DNA from: Cinnamomum chago
Lineage: Eukaryota; Streptophyta; Magnoliopsida; Laurales; Lauraceae
Length of the DNA stretch: 64,000 nt
Assembly: GCA_038049695.1 (NCBI GenBank)
Contig: CP142452.1
Location: 35,266,501 to 35,330,500 of the forward strand
Direction: 5' to 3'
Shown here: in pieces, positions 25,001 through 33,100 of the stretch
Position numbering within the stretch: position 1 is the first letter of the stretch
Layout of the letters: each line of letters begins with the position of its first letter
Translations under genes and position numbers: made by a program
Notes under the pieces: generated by a model
Seen by the model: the letters and a program-made list of their open reading frames with translations, nothing else
What the model was told of the DNA's origin: nothing
The model's database searches: none

Positions 25001-28000
25001 TAAAATATCTATTTCAAATGGGGCCATTTGAAACAGATCTATTTCATGCAGATCTATTTCATAAAGATAAGACTTGCTAGACAGACTGATCAAAATAGAC
25101 GGATCTATAGGATAGACTGATGAATCAATAACTAGACGAAGGAATTAAATAGATGGAACAATAGATCAACAAGAGTGGATGGATGTACAAAAGGATAAGT
25201 AGCGAATAAGCATACTTGTATGTGCGTGCATGTATGAAGGATGCATGGACAAATGGAGGGGTAGATGAACAAATAAATGGATGACACAGACTCCTGGAAG
25301 AATAGACTGATGCCCAGATGCCACTTAAATAAGGATTCTATCATACTATTTTCCAAAAGATGATGAGCTATGCCAAAAAGTTATATGAATAAGTAGCATC
25401 ATCATCAAAGCCTTGTCCCAACTATGTTGGGGTCAGCTACATGAATTCCGCTTCTCCTTTTTCTTCTTCTTTTTTTTTCTTTGAATTGTAACGAGATTTT
25501 AAATTCAGCTTCTCCATTCCAATCTATCATAAGCCAAATCCTTGGATAGGCTGCATGAATAAGGCCTTGTTTGGTATCTCGACTCTTATTCCCACACAGC
25601 CATCCAAAATAGAGCCAGAAAGAGAGAGAGGCTAAAGCTCTTATTTTCACAAGCCCAAAAATGGGGCCTTTCATTTTTAAGAGGATTTGCCTCTACATCG
25701 CTAAAGCAAGTAGAGGATAGAATTGTGTACCAAACGCTCTTATTTTCCAAAGCTCTACCCGCTTTGGACATTTAGACAAATAGAGGTTGGAAATAGAGAT
25801 GCCAAACATGGGCTCAGTATATCAATATCCATCAAGATTTCCTACACAGAAAATAGATGTTTCATACTCTCGGTCTAACCAAAAAAAAAAGCCTCAAAGT
25901 ATCGCTAGGAGCCGGCTTAGTTTTAAAAGTTGGAGTACGAGTAACTATAGGGTCTTTTATCTAAAGTTTTCATTTGAAGGACAAGGGTGATGTGTAGAAT
26001 TGGAAGCCATGCCCTTCCAGAAGCCCTGCTCAAAAGGCTTTCTCTAAGTCCATAGCTCCCACATCCCTTAATCTCTATCCATGCATCTGTATCGTATTGG
26101 TGCCTCCCAAGGTGGAGGATTTCAGGTAGTGGCTAGCAAGGTGTGTCCATCGTTGATAATCTCAAGAGGAGCATAGACTCATATGCTATTTCTTATTTGT
26201 GCCTTTTTTCACATACACACAAAAAATAAAAAAAATAAAAAATAAATAAATAAATAGAGGGGGGAAAGTTTGACGTTTTTTTTCTGTGGAGGATTCTTCC
26301 GTTCACTATCATATCTTCAATTTGGAATGGGAAAATAATTCTTGAGAAAAATTAATGGATGATATAATATCCAGTGTGAAATTGAGGGTGACAAACAGGA
26401 TTTAGAGAAAGATGAGAACGAAAATTTCAAGTCTGTCATTCAAATAAAAAGTATCAAGTTAAATGACATCACGCATAGTTAGGAGGCACGAATGGACAGT
26501 AATGCAAGAAGGAAAGGATTAAGCGTTGGTCTGGTATAAGTTTCTTAAGATTTAACATTAATAGAGAAGCTATAGGCAAGCCAGGCTGGAAGGATTGGTG
26601 GTGTCTTTCATAAGTCTAATGGGACGTGCTGATGGCATTTAATTTGCCTATTGAAGTGGATTTTTCTAACAAAGCCAAGGTGTTAGATATTAACAAAGCT
26701 TTGAAAATGTTTTCACATTCCTCGACAGGGAGGACATGAAAAGCAATTCCTCCAATCAGTTGGTCAGGTTACACCCTCTGTTGTGGGTCCTCCAAAATTT
26801 CAATTCATTTTGAATGAAACAGAGCCTTATCTTCATCTCTTCACATGATCTTCCATGATCCATCAGGTAGGGGAGCCAATGGCATGGCAAATACAGTTGT
26901 CAAATGAGGGGTTGATGGGGCACTTTTTTATTGGGCCATCAACATAGTTATGACTATGTTTGGTACTGTTTTCTTAAGGCATGGTATACTGCTTTTATAG
27001 CACCCCATTCTTGTATGGTTTTCCTTTTAAATAGTTCTCATTACCAATCAATAGAAGAAAAGTGAAAAATCCTGACTTGCGTTAAAAAAATTTGGATACA
27101 AAAGGAATTGATCATACCGAAGTTAACAAACCTCTGTCATCATACACAATCAAGATGAAGCTTTATAGATCTCCACAATCAGAAAGATTCAACCTTATCT
27201 CTCAAAAGGTCTTGATTTATCATCACTCTGGAGTTATCTAATGTTGACATAGTTCCTTAGTTCGATCAAGACTGTTCACCAATTCGCGCTTAGGTGCAAT
27301 AAAAATCACACTTATGGAATAGTTTACTATATGCCCAAGTAGTGCATTAGATCTGCAAGGCACCTATCCATCATATGTATTCCCAATTCAAATCAGGACT
27401 TCTACATTAATATAACTCCTAATTCATAAAAAAATTGGCAATTTTGTGAAGGATGTGCTATAGAGTTTCCAACATGGATTTGGCTCAAGCTAGATCAGAA
27501 TGGAGAAACAGAATTCATGTAGCCGACCCCAATATATTTGGGAAAAGGCTTTGATGATGATGATAAACTCCCGTATGGGATTTTCTAGAGTCTCCACTAG
27601 AGTTATCCTCCCTCGAGCATTCAAAGATAATGGCACCCTCCTTACAAGAGTCAACTTCAAATCATCAAATGTCCATAGTCCAGTAAATCGGCACTTGGAA
27701 GACAAATAGACAATTAAACAAAAAATAATTATCAACATCCAAGATCTTCTACTAAGTAACTGGAAGAGTTCTATGCACAGGAATACATAAATGGTGGAAG
27801 TGGTTCCAGATTTGGCAAGTACAAAACAGAGGCTGAAGTTCATCGAGTAGTTAACTATTTAAATGTGATTTTGGTTGATGACAGATACAGATTTAAACCA
27901 CAAAATGTGGTCAAAGGAGAATGTTGAGTAATTGTTCCAATCGATGGATGATTGATAGGAGCAAAAGCAGGTAATTCATATGGTATTGGGTTTACTTAAC

Positions 28001-30150
28001 CCTTAAGGGCCCGTTTGGTAATTTTACTTTTAAAATAAAGTGAAATGAAGTGAAGCATCAAATCAAGAGGGAATAAAATATAAGTGGGTTATGATGGTAT
28101 TTTGTTTTTAGTTGTTTGGTATGGAACCTTTTTGACATTTTGTATAGAAAAGTGGAATTTTTTTGTCTTTTAGTGGAAAAAGGTAGTTGGTTTTTTACTT
28201 TTTTTTTTAATAGATGGAGGAAATTTTAAATTAAAGTGCTTTTGATGTGACCTCTTGTTTGAAAAATGGAGGCTTTACTTGACTTTTACTATTCTAGTAA
28301 AGTGCCAAACAGGCTCTAAGGACCCGTTTGGTAACTCTACCGATTGAGTCAAGTGAAGTAAAGTTGATTTTGAAGAAAGAATAAAATATAAGTGGGTTAT
28401 GATGGTATTTTGTTTTTAGTTGTTGGTTATGGAATCTTTTTGACTTTTTTTATGGAAAAGTGGAGTATTTTTGTATTTTAGTGGATAAAGGTAGTTGCTT
28501 TTTTACTTTTTGTATGAAAAAGATGGGAGAGTTTTGAATGAAGTGCATTTGATGTGACATCTTATCTGGAAAATGGAGGCTTTACTTGACTTGTATTGTA
28601 TTAGTAAAGTGCCAAACGGGCCCTAAAGGTTTTCCTTTGTCCTAGGAATCTCCTGCTCTTATACCAAATTGAGATTTAGGGAAAGATGAGAGAGGACGAA
28701 ACTAGGTTCTGCATGGAAAGAGAGTAACCGATGAGAAGATTTTGGAGGAAAGAGGAGGAATGTGCAGTTGCACACGTCCCCCCTTCTTTTATATTAAGTA
28801 TTCAAAAGGTATTGTAATACAGAAAGAATTACAACTAAAGCACTTCTAAATCCTAATTGTAAATGGACTCTTTATCCCCTATGGTCCTTTACATGCAAAA
28901 TAAAAGTGGGACCATTTACATTAGATTCCCAAAACCAATCATCGGAGGCCAAGAGTGGGGAAAGGAAGGTCTCATTGTGGATTCGTTGTGGGACAAAATA
29001 TCTCCACTAGATGAGCATAATTCTAAGGGCCCAAATTTTAATGGTTTTATAACTATGATTTCTTTTTCCCCCTTGTGTGATTGAATAAAACAATCGAGTA
29101 AAAATTTAATAAATGTGAATTTGGAATCGATGCCAATTCACAAGGGGCAAGTGTATGTGACAATTTGGAGGTGGGCTCCATTGTACAGAAATGAAACACT
29201 GCACTTTTCTGAATTAAAATCATGGTGTTGATTGAAAGTTTTAGCCCACACATAAGAGTGGTCATTAAAATAGCGCAAAACCCATTTGTCAGCCCATCTG
29301 GACGCATGTCAATTCACATGAAAGAAGGATGTGAATTGGACATAACAGATTGGGGATGGATGAAATCTCACCTCTACTAAACGATATTAACCATCATATC
29401 AAAGGCCTCAAAAACATACTGCTAGAATAGTTAGTCCAACCATCAAGAATTTATACACACCTTTTCTTTTACAGAAACCAATTAGTTTCCATCCCTATCC
29501 AGTTCCTTTTCTTTCTTCCTTTTTACATTTGTGGACTAAGGTACCGAAACTATTTTATACTCATATTATACACCTATGGGACCTATGTCCAAATTTTTGG
29601 GCATGCCAATCACTCCATGCATATTTCCAACTTACATGGAAATAGGTGAAAATGTGAGCTAAGTTAACCCAAAGAATACAGGAGATAAGATATGCTAAAC
29701 TGCACTTTCTTCATGCCCAAAAGTCTAACTCACCTCTAAACTTTGTCGATGCAACAGCAGTAAGGAGCACCTTCAATACCTGAAGAATAGTACTGCAAAT
29801 TCCACGTGTATATTCCAAAAATTAAAAGCAATTACAAGCTAAATGTGTGGGGAAAATGTGGGGAAAATATAGAAGAATCAAAATAATGAATACCTATCAG
29901 AAGATGAATTATCAACACACCCACAGACCATGCTGAGAATGTCAGTAAATAATGGATCACTTTTGCCACCCTCTAGACCAGGATCTCCTTCTAAATGGTC
30001 ATATGCAATGAGTTTCTGTTCTTGTGGCATTGCATCAACTTAAGTTAGCCAGAGAAAGTGCTAGAAGCATCATAAATTGTACAGTTATATTAACTCTTTT
30101 TAATGATCCACATTTATCCTCGTGTGTTTGCCTCTCTGACTGCGTGTGTT

Positions 30151-30196
<46 letters not shown>

Positions 30197-33100
30197 AAGC
30201 AAATTAAATGAAGGATTTGGAAACTGGATAATAAGTTCATTCACAATGAGAATTAAGCAACATTAAATGAAAGGAACACATACATGAAGACAGTCCAGAG
30301 CAGGCTCTACGAGTTTTATATTCTTTGTCTCGAAGGCAAGACGAAGTGGCTGTAGAACAAGCTCTGACTCAGCCCCTTCTATAGTGTGTCCAGCACTTGC
30401 TAAGGCTGCAGTGATAGATGTACTCATGCCTGCTGATTTACCCATAGCTCCATCTGTAGCTGAAACTGAGTTGGAAGCATCTGAACTTACTCCATCTTTC
30501 ACCGTTTCAGCCCCAACAGTGCTGATGTTTTTCAACATAAACAATAAAATAGTTTTAGCAAATCGTTATTCATTTAAACAAGCAAAAATGACACTTTGTA
30601 AACAAACTTCCATCACTGAAAAGAGCTAATGTCAAATAATACAAATCCGGACATTGCACAAGATGAGGAAGGTGGAGCAACAAATATAACGATAACAATA
30701 CCAAACCCCATATGATCACGAAAACAATATCTAAAACATGATAGTAACACCAAGAACTTTTATTAGTGGTAACAGGTGCCAGTTCATTATTTGAAGAAGC
30801 ATACAAAAGCATGAAGATAGAACAAGAGATGAAGACTGTACTGTATATATACATAAATATGGCAAGGAATACAGGCCAGAAAAACACACAGCAAAGCCAA
30901 AAGCCATCATCAAAATACAGAGGATTGCAAATCCAGACACCAAAAACCCTCCAAAATAGGAGAAAGATACAAACAAGCCTCTCCGGTAAGGGCACTACAT
31001 TTCCCACAAACATAGTGGTCCGTGGAACACCCTACTTGGCCAATACATCCACTCATGGTTCAAAATAGCGGGTGCTAAGTAGCATAGTGGCCGCAATATC
31101 GGCCGTAGCAGTTGAGGCCGCTACTCTTTTTTGAAAATAGCGGTGCTACGGTCCAACAGCTAGTAGACCCAAGTAGTTTTAATTTAAAACAACAATTCAA
31201 AAAAAAGTTTTAATTTAAAACATTGTTTTTCCTATTTCCTCTCCTCAATAACCTTTTCTAAAGTTTTCTTTATTCTTATATGGTTTGAAATCACTAAAAA
31301 AAAAAAAAAATTTGGCTGCTACACAAAATTTGAATTCTTTTGATTACTTAAAAAATTCACACCACTATGCCACTACATATCGCTGCCACTAGCCACTAAG
31401 CCAGCCGCAACCGCTATTTTGATCTTGCATCCACTTCCCCATTTGCCCCACTCAGGACATGCACAAAGGAAACTTTTATTTCACCACCAAGTCATGGATC
31501 TCCGCAACCAAGTCAGCCAACCAGCATGGAGAAGCACTGCTGCCCATTGCTGAGCAAATTACACATGCTGAGCCTCCTCCACATTCACATGCATTGCAGA
31601 TGGTTTCCCTTGACAATAAGAACTCTATAATGAAAGTAATGTAAGGATACAAACCTTTCATCCCCGGCCAAAGATGCTGTCTCATTTTTTTCAACCGGAA
31701 TGGATTGAGAATTGATCTCCTTTGTGCTATCTGCATAAAAAAAGTGAACCTCTTACAAATCAACAAATAAACCCAAAGTCGGGAGAAAATGTGAATATGA
31801 GGTCTCATCAGAAAACTATACAGAAGCAGACCTAAAATGTCAAACCAAATGTAAGGTTTGCCTGAAAATATAATATATCACAGAGTTTGGCGATTCAAGA
31901 TTGTGCATAGCCAAAAACTAGTATTAAATGATTTGCCAAAACAGATAGCTATCAGTTCCACTGTGCATTTGGCCCAGTGTGGATGTTAGGAACCACATCA
32001 AGTGTGAGCCGATTTCTCAGTTTTCAAAGCCAAAAACATACTATGGCAATCTGTAATAGTATTAAGTAATCCTTTTTCTTTTTCTTTTTTAATATTAACA
32101 TAAAAAAAAGGCCTCACAGTACAAGAGAAATATACTGAAAGTGAAAGGAGAAAAGAAAAGGTCAGAAGAAAAAAGACAAGATCCACGAGCCGGATCTGCT
32201 TGAAGACACTAAAACAGAAACACCGAAACAGACCCTTTAGGGCACGTTTGGCACTTAACTAATACAATCAAAGTCAAGTAAAGTCTCCATTTTTCAGACA
32301 AGATGTCACATCAAATGCACTTTATTTAAAACTCTCCCCATCTTTTTCATACAAAAAGTCAAAAAGCAACTACCTTTATCCACTAAAATACAAAAAAACT
32401 CCACTTTTCCATACAAAAAATCAAAAAGATTTCATAACAAAGAACTAAAAACAAAATACCATCATAACTCACTTATATTTTATTCTCACTTATATTTTAT
32501 TCTTTCTTCAAAATCAACTTTACTTGACTTGACTATATTAGTAGAGTTACCAAACTGGCCCTTACAAAGCAGCTCTCATATTAGGGAGGTCCAGCTCCAT
32601 CCAATTCCTCACAATGATGTCGAAAGGGATATCGCTAAATAGAGGAAGGCTCCTTGAAGAGAGATTCTTCTAATGCCATTGTTTTGGCTTCCAGAGCTAG
32701 GGAAAATCCTTGGAGATTGGTATTTTTTTTTTCTGAAAGGACCTATAATATCCAAATAATTGTAAATGCCAAACATAGAGATAACCGTAGGATATGATGA
32801 CAACACGAGTGCTGGAAGTATACTTTTTATTTCTATTTTTCATATGACTGGAACCCACAACATCAAGGTTGCAATAGTGAGCACCTTTCACTGTGCTACT
32901 GGCTCTTGTCGAGTGTTGTTCCACTGGATGTATGCTTGGAACTTATCCTTAAATTAATTTTTTCATAAGGCCCTTTTACTTTTGCATTAGTATTTCATAG
33001 GATTCTATTAATTTTCTTACTTCTAACATAAGAATCTTTGGAAGGAATGTAAATGGCAATACTATCAATGAATTTAAAAATGTTTTGGGCATGTTTGATT

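Larger units (their letters stand above)
23511..29733 (-). other. BIG5: BIG5 intron 5 (6.2 kb) with MITEs and RTE pieces
   Basis: Clear donor (GTGAGTTAG) and acceptor (ACTGCAG) flank this intron, and residues join as [11 protein letters not shown]. It contains a tandem duplication (24280-24930), two RTE 3' ends, one Tourist-like candidate at 25563 and a tandem MITE pair at 28007-28623. Stretches 25830-27460 and 28640-29730 show no gene or element I recognise. Confidence 0.8.

Noticed and set aside
30570-31013. 147-codon minus-strand open frame as a gene
   Set aside because: It lies wholly within BIG5 intron 2, encodes a hydrophobic string of biased composition, and resembles no family.
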